NCBI RefSeq assembly: GCF_000383595.1 | Contig: NZ_KB911581.1 | Span: 2,982,265-3,046,264, forward strand | DNA from: Streptomyces bottropensis ATCC 25435 | GTDB taxonomy: Bacteria; Actinomycetota; Actinomycetes; Streptomycetales; Streptomycetaceae | Direction of reading: 5' to 3' | DNA length: 64,000 bases | Part shown: one piece after another, positions 1-8,600 of the stretch | Layout of the letters: each line of letters begins with the position of its first letter | How positions within the stretch are numbered: the stretch's first letter is position 1 | Notes under the pieces: model-generated | Told to the model about the DNA's origin: nothing | Seen by the model: the letters and a program-made list of their open reading frames with translations, nothing else | Databases searched by the model: none | Translations under genes and position numbers: made by a program

Positions 1-876
1 GTCCGGTTCCATCAGGATCCCTACACCCTGTTCGCCTCCGATCTGCGGGGAGTGTTCGCCGCCCGCACCACCGCCGTCAGGAACGGCCCGTCCGTGCATC
101 TGGTGACACCCACGGACCGGCAGCGCGTGACGGCCGCCAGGACCACCGTCCGCGTGCGGGTCACGCCCGCGCGGGCGAGCCGGGTCACCTACTCCGTGGA
201 CGGCGGGCGCGCCCGGCCCCTGCGCCTGGACGCGGACGGCTACCACTCGGCCACCTGGTCGATCGGCGCGGCCCCGCGCAAGAAGGGCTCGGCGACCCTC
301 ACCGTGCGCGCGCGGGTGGGCGGTGAGACCCTCACCGACTCCGCCGTCGTCCTCCTCGGCGAGGCCGCCCCCCTGCCCGCCGGCTGGATCGACGACTTCG
401 AGGGGTATGCCGGGGACGATGTCGCCCTCGGCGAGGCGTACACCCACCTCAACGCCCACACCCTCACCCTGTCGCCCGACCACAAGTCCTCGGGCTCCTA
501 CGGACTGGCCTACGCCTACGACTTCACCGGCGCCGCGTTCACCGGCATCGGCCGGCCGGTCGTCGCGGACTGGTCCGGCTTCACCTGCCTGGCGCTGTGG
601 CTGCGGGGCGACGGCTCGGAGAACGCCGGGGCGCTCGAGATCGTCGCCGACGGAGTCCCGTTCCAGTACAGGTTTCCGCTGGACGACACGAGCGGGCAGG
701 AGATCAAGGCCCCCTTCGGCGAGTTCCAGCCCGCTCCCTGGGACACCGAGCATCCCACCGCCGTGCTCGACGCGGCCCGTCTGGCCAAGGTGACGGCGTT
801 CAATCTGTACCTCGGCCGGGGCGGCGGGACGGTGACCAAGGGCGTCGTCCACGTGGACGACATCAGGGCCGAGTGA
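1..876 (+). CDS. C-terminal part of a GH26-like glycoside hydrolase with a carbohydrate-binding module (5' partial)
   Basis: The frame is open from base 1, so the start lies outside the window; 291 residues are visible. The first residues (RFHQDPYTLFASDLRGVF) look like the end of a GH26 mannanase-type barrel. An immunoglobulin-like linker of about 75 residues follows, with the VTYSVDGG pattern of surface beta domains. The last 170 residues begin WIDDFEGYAGDD and contain WSGFTCLALWLRGDGS, which matches CBM11-like beta-sandwich modules (FEGY start, W-G-F/L-x-L-W-x-x-G-D-G). By family this would be a secreted enzyme acting on mannan or mixed-linkage glucan. The catalytic residues are not in view, so the GH assignment rests on the tail and module type. 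The gene ends 11 bases before the next promoter. Confidence 0.6.
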   Translation, partial: VRFHQDPYTLFASDLRGVFAARTTAVRNGPSVHLVTPTDRQRVTAARTTVRVRVTPARASRVTYSVDGGRARPLRLDADGYHSATWSIGAAPRKKGSATLTVRARVGGETLTDSAVVLLGEAAPLPAGWIDDFEGYAGDDVALGEAYTHLNAHTLTLSPDHKSSGSYGLAYAYDFTGAAFTGIGRPVVADWSGFTCLALWLRGDGSENAGALEIVADGVPFQYRFPLDDTSGQEIKAPFGEFQPAPWDTEHPTAVLDAARLAKVTAFNLYLGRGGGTVTKGVVHVDDIRAE

Positions 877-886
877 AGCACCCGGC

Positions 887-926
887 GGAAAATGCGGTGA
901 CCCGGCCCCGTCGCTGTCCCTAGACT
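887..926 (+). promoter_or_regulatory. Putative promoter of the leader peptide / EF-G-like unit
   Basis: An A-rich box (GGAAAATG, 887-894) sits directly upstream of a TGACCC -35-like hexamer (898-903). A 17-base spacer follows, then TAGACT (921-926) as the -10. The AT-rich box against the -35 resembles promoters of WhiB7/WblC-dependent resistance genes in actinobacteria; that link is inference. Transcription would start near 932, leaving about 30 bases before the leader start codon. Confidence 0.5.
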
Positions 927-961
927 CACCGCACCAAGTGACGAGAGAGGGGAGCCCGGCC

Positions 962-1078
962 ATGTGCGACCGCACCGCCGTCGTCGTTCCCCGTTCCCTG
1001 TACGAGGTGATCCTCGTGTCCTCGTCGGTCCGGTGCCCGCTGCGCGGCCGGTACCGGATGCCCGTGACGCACGTCTGA
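962..1078 (+). CDS. Leader peptide (38 aa) upstream of the EF-G-like gene
   Basis: ATG at 962 follows a strong purine-rich ribosome site (GAGAGGGGAG, 945-954) and opens a 38-codon frame beginning [16 protein letters not shown] and ending in THV-stop. It is out of frame with the downstream GTPase, although a GTG at 964 would give that gene an 79-residue N-terminal extension. The stop codon lies 11 bases before a perfect stem-loop, the layout expected for ribosome-controlled attenuation. No known domain. The peptide itself is probably dispensable; its translation is likely the signal. Confidence rests on the ribosome site, position and hairpin, not on conservation, which I cannot check. Confidence 0.6.
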   Translation: MCDRTAVVVPRSLYEVILVSSSVRCPLRGRYRMPVTHV

Positions 1079-1089
1079 CGTCGAACCCC

Positions 1090-1127
1090 TGTGCGTGTGA
1101 CGGAGCGACAGCTCCGTCACACGCACA
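1090..1127 (+). terminator. Attenuator-like stem-loop between leader peptide and EF-G-like gene
   Basis: GTGCGTGTGACGGAGC (1091-1106) pairs perfectly with 1111-1126 around a GACA loop, and one outer T-A pair extends the stem to 17 bp. There is no long U-run, as is common in Streptomyces terminators. ACGCAC at 1067-1072, inside the leader coding sequence, is complementary to the first six stem bases (1091-1096) and could act as a weak competing pairing when a ribosome stalls. Confidence 0.65.
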
Positions 1128-1200
1128 CGTTCTCGGCGTCCGCCGTCCCCGCACGGGAATCGCGCTGCCCCGAAACAGCTCAGCTGAAAGGCCACGGGCC

Positions 1201-3276
1201 ATGCGCAGCACCGTCACCACCCACGCCGACCCTCTGACCGCCGTCCGCAACCTGGGCATCCTCGCCCACGTCGACGCCGGCAAGACCACCGTCACCGAGC
1301 GGTTCCTGTACGCCACGGGGACCACGCACAAGCGCGGAGAGGTCCACGACGGCACCACCGTCACCGACTTCGACCCGCAGGAGCGCGACCGCGGCATCAC
1401 CATCTTCGCGGCGGCCGTGAGCTGCGCCTGGGACGGGCACCGGATCAACCTGATCGACACCCCGGGCCATGTCGACTTCGCCGACGAGGTGGAGCGTTCG
1501 CTCAGGGTGCTCGACGGCGCGATCGCCGTGTTCGACGCGGTCGCCGGGGTCGAGCCGCAGAGCGAGTCGGTGTGGCGGCAGGCCGACCGGCACGGCGTCC
1601 CGCGTATCGCCTTCGTCAACAAGCTGGACCGCGCGGGCGCCGACCTCGACACGGCCGTCGACTCGATCCGGCGGCGGCTCCATCCGGTGCCGCTGGTGGT
1701 GCAGTTGCCGATCGGCCGGGAGGACGCCTTCCTCGGAGTGGTGGACCTGCTCCGGATGCGGGCGCTGGTCTGGGCGGACGGCGACGACACGGCCGCGGAG
1801 GTTCCGGTGCCGGACGACCTGCGGGAGGAGGCGCGACGACGCCGACGGCTGCTGGAGGAGGCGGTGGCGGAACTGCATCCCCTGGCGCTGGAGGAGTTCT
1901 GCGCCGAGTCCGCGCTGAGCGCGCGGACGCTGGCCTCGGCGCTGCGCGACCTGACCCGCACGGGTGAGGGCGTGGTCGTGCTGTGCGGCTCGGCCTACCG
2001 CAACCGTGGCATCGAACCGCTGCTCGACGCGGTCGTGGCGTATCTGCCCTCGCCGCTGGACGTACCGCCCGTGCGCGGTACGCACGACGGGACGGAGCGG
2101 GAGCGCCCGGCCGACGCGACCGTGCCGCTCGCGGCGCTGGCGTTCAAGGTGAGCGCCACGGCCACGGGACGGCTGACCTACCTGCGGCTGTACTCGGGAA
2201 CGATCCGGAAGGGGGACACCGTGCTGGACGCGGGCACGCGGCGCACCGAGCGGATCGGCCGGATCCTGCGGGTGCGGGCCGACCGGCACGCCGAACTGGA
2301 CCACGCGGTGGCCGGGGACATCGTCGCGGTGGTCGGGCTGAAGTCGGCCCGCGCGGGCACCACCCTGTGCGCGCCGGCGGCGCCGCTGCTCCTCGAACCC
2401 CCGTCCGTCGCCGACCCGGTGGTCTCGGTGGCCGTCGAGGCACGCAGGAGCACCGACACCGACCGGCTCGCGACGGCCCTCGCGCGGCTGGCCGAGGAGG
2501 ACCCCTCGCTGGTCGTCCGGACCGACCCCGAGACCGGTCAGACCCTGCTGTCCGGCATGGGCGAACTGCATCTGGAGGTGGCGGTGGAGAAGGTCCGGCA
2601 GAGCCATGGGCTCGACGTCGTCGTCGGCCGGCCTCGCGTCGCCCATCGCGAGACGGTCGTGCGCGGGGTGTCCGGGCTGGTCCACCGGCACGTCAAACAG
2701 GACGGCGGGGCGGGGCAGTTCGCCCATGTCGTCCTCGACGTGGCACCCCTGGAGGCGGAGGGCGACCGTGCTGCCACGGGCTTCGTGTTCCGCTCGACCG
2801 TCGTCGGCGGGCGGGTGCCGCAGGAGTACGTCCGCGCGGTCGAGGCCGGCTGCCGGGACGCCCTCACCGAGGGGCCCCTCGGCGGGCACCCGGTGACCGG
2901 GCTGAGCGTGACGCTGACGGACGGGGCGACCCACTCCAAGGACTCCTCGGAGATGGCGTTCCGCACGGCCGGGCGGTTCGCGCTGCGGGAGGCCATGCGG
3001 GTGGGGGTGATGGGGCTGCTGGAGCCTGTCGCCGATGTCACGGTGACCGTGCCCGCGGATGCCGTGGGCGGGGTGCTCGGGGATCTCGCCGCGCGGCGGG
3101 GGCGGGTGTCGGACTCCGAGGCCCGGGGCGGGTCGGTGGTCGTCACCGCGACGGTGCCGATGGCCGAGCTGTTCGGGTACGCGACGCGGTTGCGCAGCCG
3201 GACGCAGGGGCGGGGGACGTTCACGGCGCGGCCGGCGGGGTATGTGCGGGCGCCGGGGACGGTGCCGGTGAGTTAG
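1201..3276 (+). CDS. EF-G-like translational GTPase (EF-G2/ribosomal-protection type paralogue)
   Basis: 691 residues, full EF-G length. The G domain has AHVDAGKTT (G1, about residue 20), RGITI (G2/switch I), DTPGHVDF (G3) and NKLD (G4). Domain II-like [11 protein letters not shown], domain [13 protein letters not shown] and domain [14 protein letters not shown] follow, and the C-terminal domain ends near [10 protein letters not shown]. All GTPase motifs are intact, so it should bind the ribosome and hydrolyse GTP. It diverges from housekeeping EF-G ([18 protein letters not shown] switch region) and stands alone, without rpsL, rpsG or tuf. That suggests a stress or antibiotic-responsive paralogue, not the essential fusA. 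ATG 1201 is chosen because GAAAGG lies 10 bases upstream and the protein then starts just before the G domain. Regulation by the upstream leader and hairpin is inferred. A true tetracycline-protection role is possible but not shown. Confidence 0.88.
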   Translation: MRSTVTTHADPLTAVRNLGILAHVDAGKTTVTERFLYATGTTHKRGEVHDGTTVTDFDPQERDRGITIFAAAVSCAWDGHRINLIDTPGHVDFADEVERSLRVLDGAIAVFDAVAGVEPQSESVWRQADRHGVPRIAFVNKLDRAGADLDTAVDSIRRRLHPVPLVVQLPIGREDAFLGVVDLLRMRALVWADGDDTAAEVPVPDDLREEARRRRRLLEEAVAELHPLALEEFCAESALSARTLASALRDLTRTGEGVVVLCGSAYRNRGIEPLLDAVVAYLPSPLDVPPVRGTHDGTERERPADATVPLAALAFKVSATATGRLTYLRLYSGTIRKGDTVLDAGTRRTERIGRILRVRADRHAELDHAVAGDIVAVVGLKSARAGTTLCAPAAPLLLEPPSVADPVVSVAVEARRSTDTDRLATALARLAEEDPSLVVRTDPETGQTLLSGMGELHLEVAVEKVRQSHGLDVVVGRPRVAHRETVVRGVSGLVHRHVKQDGGAGQFAHVVLDVAPLEAEGDRAATGFVFRSTVVGGRVPQEYVRAVEAGCRDALTEGPLGGHPVTGLSVTLTDGATHSKDSSEMAFRTAGRFALREAMRVGVMGLLEPVADVTVTVPADAVGGVLGDLAARRGRVSDSEARGGSVVVTATVPMAELFGYATRLRSRTQGRGTFTARPAGYVRAPGTVPVS

Positions 3277-3278
3277 GA

Positions 3279-3315
3279 GGTGGCGGGGGCGTGGAGTTTC
3301 CTCGTCCCCGCCACC
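3279..3315. terminator. Bidirectional terminator between convergent genes
   Basis: GGTGGCGGGG (3279-3288) pairs with CCCCGCCACC (3306-3315) across a 17-base loop, immediately after the GTPase stop and upstream (in genome order) of the convergent GH43 gene end. Confidence 0.6.
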
Positions 3316-3322
3316 CCTTCCC

Positions 3323-3375
3323 GTCCCCGGGGCTCCGCTCCGGACCCCGCTCCTCGAACGCCGGAGGAGCTCGAT
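3323..3375. repeat. Streptomyces intergenic GC-rich dispersed repeat (one copy)
   Basis: The stretch GTCCCCGGGGCTCCGCTCC followed by GGACCCCGCTCCTCGAACGC and a GGAGGAGCT end resembles a short repeat I know from many Streptomyces intergenic spacers (GGGGCTCCGCCCC...CAAACGCCGG type). It forms internal stems and lies 3' of genes. Recognition is from memory; only one copy is in this window. Confidence 0.4.
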
Positions 3376-3379
3376 GGAG

Positions 3380-4750
3380 TCAGGCCCAGGGGCTCACCGC
3401 CGTGAAGGAGCTGTCGGCGCGGAAGGTGTCCGTGGCCTGGTAGGTGTCCAGGCGCAGTTCGTAGTTGTAGTGGCGGATGTACCGGCCGGGGTAGTTGTAC
3501 GACTCAAGGCGGACCGAGCCGGAGGCCGTGCCCGGGCGGGCGCAGTACGTGGCGTCCTTGTCGAACACGGTCGTGCCGTCGTCCGCGTCGGAGCGGATCC
3601 GGTAGTCCCAGTGGCGCAGGTAGCGGCCGGTGGAGGTGCGGAAGGAGTAGCAGTTGGCGTCCGCGAGGCCGGGCACGACCGTGAGGGTGGCGCTCTGCTT
3701 GACGGCGGTCGTGCTGGAGGACGTCACCGGGTCGACGTAGCCGAGGTTGTCGGAGCGGGTCACGGCGTAGCGGCCGGTGTAGTTGACGGACTGCAGGGAG
3801 CGGGTGGTGTCGGTGGGCAGGGTGACACCGCCGGACACGGTCTCCTTGAGGACCGTCAGGTGGCGGACGAACCCGGTGAGGCCCGGGAGCTGTGTCGGGG
3901 TCGACCAGGTGGCGAAGCCGTCGTAGCTGTCGCTGTACCAGTACTGCCCCGCGCCGTAGGCGTCGTAGTAGATCCGCCAGCCCCCGTTGTCGAGCTGGAC
4001 GAGTGCCGGGCCCTCCATCCCGGAGCCGAAGCCCGCCCAGTTGCCCGTCCTGCGGATGGTGTACGGGCCGGTGAGGCTGGAGGCGGTGGCGTACTCGATG
4101 TACTTGGTCGTCTCGTTCTTGGTGAACGCGTGGTAGGTCGAGCCGACCTTGACGACGAAGGTGTCGATGTAGTTCGGGCCGATGCCGGAGAGCACGGTGG
4201 GCGCGGACCAGGCGGTGAGGGCGGAGTTGGTGGCCGTCAGCTTGTACGGCTTGAAGATGTACTCTCCGTCGGCCGCGACGGACGCGGACAGGATGATGTT
4301 GACGCTGCCGTTGGTGTCGACGAACCACTCGGGCGCCCAGGCGCGCTGCAGGCCGCTGATCGGGACCGTGTAGTCGTACAGGAAGGTCCAGTTGAGGCGG
4401 TCGGTGGAGCGGGCGAAGCCGATGGTGGTGGAGAGCGCCGACCAGGTGCGCGTGGTGTAGGTCAGGTAGTAGTAGCCGTCCGTGTGCTTGAAGATGCTGG
4501 GGTCGCGGATCATGCCGGAGGGCGGGGTGTAGGCCGGGCCCTTGCGGAGGGTGAAGCCGGTCGCGTCCGGCGAGTCGTAGACGTACATGTTCGACTCGCT
4601 GCTGTTCGTGAACGCGGTCATCGTGTACCGCGTCGCCTGCCCGGCAGCCGGGTGGGCGGCTCCGGCCGGGGAGGCGAGGGCGGTGGTGAGGCCCAGCAGG
4701 GCGGCCACCGAGGTCAGGAGGGCGAGGACCGCCCTGCGGGTTCTGTTCAA
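3380..4750 (-). CDS. Secreted GH43-family arabinofuranosidase-like enzyme with AbfB (CBM42-like) domain
   Basis: 456 residues from a TTG start (4750). A typical Sec signal peptide (MNRTRRAVLALLTSVAALLG... ASPAGAAHP, cleavage near residue 31) supports that start. Residues about 40-310 form a five-bladed GH43-like domain. The expected acidic triad is visible as Asp83 (RDPSIF), Asp196 (NYIDTF) and Glu246 (GMEGPAL). From about residue 320 the repeats SLQSVNYTGRYAVTRS, GRYLRHWDYRI and PGRYIRHYNYEL are the beta-trefoil AbfB module that binds arabinose side chains. Expected role: extracellular release of arabinose from arabinoxylan or arabinan. It has its own promoter (4833-4861) and ends at the shared terminator after the GTPase gene. 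Substrate is inferred from the module. Confidence 0.88.
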   Translation of the reverse strand: MNRTRRAVLALLTSVAALLGLTTALASPAGAAHPAAGQATRYTMTAFTNSSESNMYVYDSPDATGFTLRKGPAYTPPSGMIRDPSIFKHTDGYYYLTYTTRTWSALSTTIGFARSTDRLNWTFLYDYTVPISGLQRAWAPEWFVDTNGSVNIILSASVAADGEYIFKPYKLTATNSALTAWSAPTVLSGIGPNYIDTFVVKVGSTYHAFTKNETTKYIEYATASSLTGPYTIRRTGNWAGFGSGMEGPALVQLDNGGWRIYYDAYGAGQYWYSDSYDGFATWSTPTQLPGLTGFVRHLTVLKETVSGGVTLPTDTTRSLQSVNYTGRYAVTRSDNLGYVDPVTSSSTTAVKQSATLTVVPGLADANCYSFRTSTGRYLRHWDYRIRSDADDGTTVFDKDATYCARPGTASGSVRLESYNYPGRYIRHYNYELRLDTYQATDTFRADSSFTAVSPWA

Positions 4751-4832
4751 CGCTCGTCCCGTCTTTGCGCGAACTGCCCTGAGGCGTGGGAGGTTGTTCG
4801 AAATGTCGGCTCTTGTGCGGAAGTTCGATCAG

Positions 4833-4861
4833 AAGATAAGAGGGGGGCATGTTTGCGTCAA
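4833..4861 (-). promoter_or_regulatory. HrdB-like promoter for the GH43 gene
   Basis: On the minus strand, TTGACG (4861-4856), 17 bases, then TATCTT (4838-4833). This is close to the vegetative -35/-10 pattern, about 80 bases upstream of the TTG start. The remaining intergenic region to 5069 shows no clear gene. Confidence 0.55.
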
Positions 4862-5069
4862 TGGGTTGGGCGCGGATTGTGCGAGACGGGGTTCCGCTTG
4901 TCCGCCCCGAAGATCACCGGCGTTGCCTCCGGCCGGTATCGGCGCAGCTCATGACCGGTTTCCCGGACGGCGCACAGGAGGGCAACAGGAAACCCGTCGA
5001 CCTCGGCCGGTGGCCGGGGCAACTCTGATGTCGACAGCACACGGCAGGACCCACGACCAAGGGGGAACG

Positions 5070-5438
5070 ATGCGCAAGCTCAAGGCGATGCGGACCGCGG
5101 CGGCACTGGTACTGGCAGCCGGCGCGGTGATGACCGCCACCGCGACCCAGGCGCAGGCCGCCACCAGCCACGGCTGCCCGGACGGGTACGTCTGTATCTA
5201 CCCGGAGAACGCGGGCTGGAACAACGACCAGCCGTCGCACAAGTACTACACCTACGGCTACCACAACCTCAGCAACATGGTCGGGACCCACCGCATCATC
5301 AACAACCAGACCGGCGGCGCCACCATGCAGACCTGCACCGGGTACAACGGCACGGGCTGCGAGGGCTACCTCCCCGGCGGCGGCTGGTCGATCGACAAGT
5401 ACATGACGCCGATCAACTCGATCCGCCTCAACCCGTAA
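5070..5438 (+). CDS. Secreted peptidase inhibitor family I36-like protein
   Basis: 122 residues. A signal peptide (MRKLKAMRTAAALVLAAGAVMTATATQAQA, cleavage near 32) is followed by a small Cys-containing domain: HGCPDGYVCIYPE, GYHNLSNMVGTHRIINNQT and QTCTGYNGTGCEGYLPGG. The four cysteines and the Y-x-N-G-x-G turns fit the beta/gamma-crystallin-type fold of Streptomyces metalloproteinase inhibitors (I36). By family it would be exported and may bind a protease; the target is unknown. ATG 5070 follows AAGGGGGAACG, a strong ribosome site. The gene is monocistronic and ends in a good intrinsic terminator. Confidence 0.75.
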   Translation: MRKLKAMRTAAALVLAAGAVMTATATQAQAATSHGCPDGYVCIYPENAGWNNDQPSHKYYTYGYHNLSNMVGTHRIINNQTGGATMQTCTGYNGTGCEGYLPGGGWSIDKYMTPINSIRLNP

Positions 5439-5481
5439 CCCTCGGGCGCCACGGGGGACGAGGCGCCGAGGCACGGGGGAG

Positions 5482-5528
5482 ACGACGTCCGGAACCGCAT
5501 CTGCCCGCGGTTCCGGGCGTCGTGTTTT
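5482..5528 (+). terminator. Intrinsic terminator of the I36-like gene
   Basis: A 17-bp stem (5482-5498 with 5507-5523, one G-T pair) with an 8-base loop, followed by GTTTT at 5524-5528. It is one of the few terminators here with a U-run. Confidence 0.8.
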
Positions 5529-5609
5529 CGCCACTCCGGGTGAATGATTTGGTCGCTCTCACCACCCCGACAGTAACCTGGGCATCCGCCGTCTCACGGC
5601 CGCACTGCC

Positions 5610-8600
5610 TTGGGGGACACCTTGGGGGACCCGCAGCTCGGAGTCGAGCCAGATCCTCGCGACGACGCGGACGGGACCGCGCCGACCACGCTGTCCTTCC
5701 CCGCCCAACTGCGCCGACTGCGGCGCGAACGCGGACTGTCGCTCACCGACCTGGCCCGCCGCACCCACTACAGCAAGGGCTACCTCAGCAAGATCGAGAC
5801 CGGTACGAAACGCGCCACGGTCGACGTCGCCCGCCTCTGCGACCAGGTCCTGGGCGCCGAGGGCGAACTGCTGCGCCTGGTACGCCGGACACCGCCCCGC
5901 GAGCCCGGCTCCGACACCACGCCACCCCGGTCCGACGGAGTGTGTCCGTACCGCGGCCTGTCGGCGTTCACCCCGCAGGACGCGGAGTGGTTCTTCGGCC
6001 GCGAGCGCGCCACGGCCGCACTGGTGGAGCGGATCTTCGAACGGGTGGGCAGCGGACCGCTGATGCTCGTCGCCCCGTCCGGCGCCGGCAAGTCGTCCCT
6101 GCTCAACGCCGGTCTCGTCCCCGCGCTCGGCCGCGGCGACCTCCCCATGCCGGGTGCCGACCGCTGGCCGGTCATCCACCTCACCCCCACCGCACGTCCC
6201 CTGGACGAACTGCTGGAACGCACCGCGAAGGCGCTGGGCAGCGACCTCGGCCTCACCGCCGAGGAGGTGCGGGACGACCCGGGGGCCCTCCTCGGCGCCG
6301 TACGGGCCAGATCGCAGGCCCCGCCGGAGGCACCCGGCGAGCGGCGGCCCCCACCGCCCCGACCGGTCCTGATCGTCGACCAGTTCGAGGAACTGTTCAC
6401 CCTCTGCACGGACGAGGACGAACGCCGCTCCTTCGCCCGTGTGCTGTGCGCCCTCGCCACCGCCCGGCCGGCGGAGTGTCCGCACCCGCCCGCCGTCGTG
6501 GTGCTCGGGGTCCGCGCCGACTTCACCGGCAGCTGTCTGGGCCTGCCCGAGCTGGCCCCCGTCTTCACCGACGGGCTGTTCGTCCTCTCCCCGATGACCG
6601 TGGCGGAACTCCGGGAGTCCGTCACCCTCCCGGCGGAACTCGCCGGGCTCACCCTCGAACCAGGCCTGGTCCCGCTGCTGCTGCGGGACGCGGGACTGCG
6701 CGACGACCCGGCCCCGCGCCCTGGGGGTTCCGCGATCGGCTCCGACGAGACGCCCTCCGGCGCGCTCCCGCTGGTCTCCCACGCGCTGCTCGCCACCTGG
6801 CAGCGGCGCCGGGACTCCGCGCTGACCGTCGACGGGTACGAACGGGCGGGCGGCATCCAGGGAGCGGTCGCCCGCACCGCCGAGAACGTGTTCGCGCGCC
6901 TGTATCCCGCCGAGCAGAAGACGATCCGCCGCATCCTGTCCCGGCTGGTGCTCGTCATGGACGGAACCGGGGCGACCCGCCGCCGGATGAGCAGGGACGC
7001 CCTGATGGCGCGGCTCGGCGACGCGGACGGGGCCGCCGCCGCGCTCGACGCCTTCGTCCGGGCCCGGCTCATCACGATGGACAGCGACACCGTCGAGATC
7101 ACCCACGAGGCGCTGCTGCACGCCTGGCCCCGGCTGCGCGGCTGGATCCACGCCGACCGGGCCGGACTCCTGCTGTACCAGCAACTCGCCCACGCGGCCG
7201 CCGAGTGGGAGCGCGAGGGCCGCGACCCGTCCGCCCTCTACCGGGGCACCCGCCTCGACACCGTGCGGGCGTGGGCCGAGGAGTCGGACGGCTGGAGCAG
7301 GCTCGGCCCCGACGAGGAGGCGTTCCTGAGGGCCAGTCAGGCCGAGGAGGACGCGCGCCGCGGCCAGGCCCGGCGGCAGGTACGGCTGCGGCAGTCCATG
7401 CTCGCCACGCTCGCCGTGCTGCTGGCTCTCGCCGTCACCGCCGGAGGACTCGCCTACCAGCAGCGTGAGGGCGCCCTCGACCAAGAGCGCGTCGCCCGCT
7501 CCCAGGCCCTCGCCGCGCGCTCCGCGTCGCTCGCCGGTGGCCGGCCGGAGGCGTCGATGCTCCTCGCGGAGCAGGCCTACCGGACCGCGCCCACCGCCGA
7601 GGCCCGCGGCGCCCTGCTCAGCACCCAGTCACAGCCCTTCACCGCGCGGCTCGACGGACACCGCGGCCCGGTCAACGCGGTCGCCTTCGCGCCCGACGGC
7701 CGCAGCCTCGCGACAGCCAGCTCCGACGGCACGGTCGTCCTGCGCCGCACGGCCGGCGGCCACCGCGTCCTCGCCCGGATCACCGTCGCCGGGCGCGTGC
7801 GCTCGGTCGCCTTCGGCGCGGACGGCCGCACGGTCGCGGTGACGTCGACCGACGGGCCGGTGACCCTGTGGAGCACCACCGGCGGCCAGCGCAGGACGGG
7901 CACGCTCGGCGGCCGTACCCAGGGCGCGCGCTCGGTCGCCTTCGACCCGCGCGGAGGGACGCTCGCCGTCGCCGCCGCCGACGGGACCGTCCAGCTGTGG
8001 GACACCGGCCCCCGCCCCCGGCTCACCGCCGCCCTCCCCGGACACAAGGGCGGCGTCAACGCGCTGGCCTACGCCCCCGACGGCCGGATGCTCGCCTCCG
8101 CCGGCACCGACCGCGCCGTACGGCTCTGGGACACCGGCCGGGCCCGGCTCGTCGACGCGCTCAAGGGGCACGCCGACGACGTGCTGGGTGTCGCCTTCTC
8201 GCCGGACGGCAGGACGGTGGCCTCCGCCGGCGTCGACCGGACGGTCCGGCTGTGGGACGTCGGCGACGGACGACTGACCGACACGTTCACGGGGAGCAGC
8301 GACGACATCAACGCCGTCGCCTTCACCCCGGACGGGACCACGGTCGTCGGCGCGGTCGGCGACGGGACGACCCGGCTGTGGGACGTGCGCGGCGGCCGGC
8401 AGACCCTGGTCCTCGCCGGACACACCGACTACGTCCTCGGGGTGGCCGTGACCTCCGACGGCGCCCTGCTGGCCACGGCCGGTTTCGACCAGTCGGTCGT
8501 CCTGTGGGACCTGAACGGGGCGGTCCTGACGTCGCGTCCGTTCACGGAGGTCTGGCAGACCGCCTACAGCCCCGACGGGAAACTGCTGGCCACGGCCGAC

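Noticed and set aside
1091..1126. Hairpin as a translational occluder of the GTPase ribosome site
   Set aside because: The stem ends 60 bases before the GAAAGG site, and I see no alternative arm covering it, so transcription attenuation is the better reading.
964..1200. GTG 964 as the start of the EF-G-like protein (79 extra residues)
   Set aside because: The extra sequence is Arg/Pro-rich, is broken by the hairpin, has no EF-G counterpart, and the leader frame and the ATG 1201 ribosome site explain the region better.
516..1961. Long minus-strand open frame opposite the GH26 tail and the EF-G-like gene
   Set aside because: Composition is Arg/Ser/Pro-rich with no domain, and it runs through two well-supported plus-strand genes and a promoter. 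It is a high-GC shadow frame.
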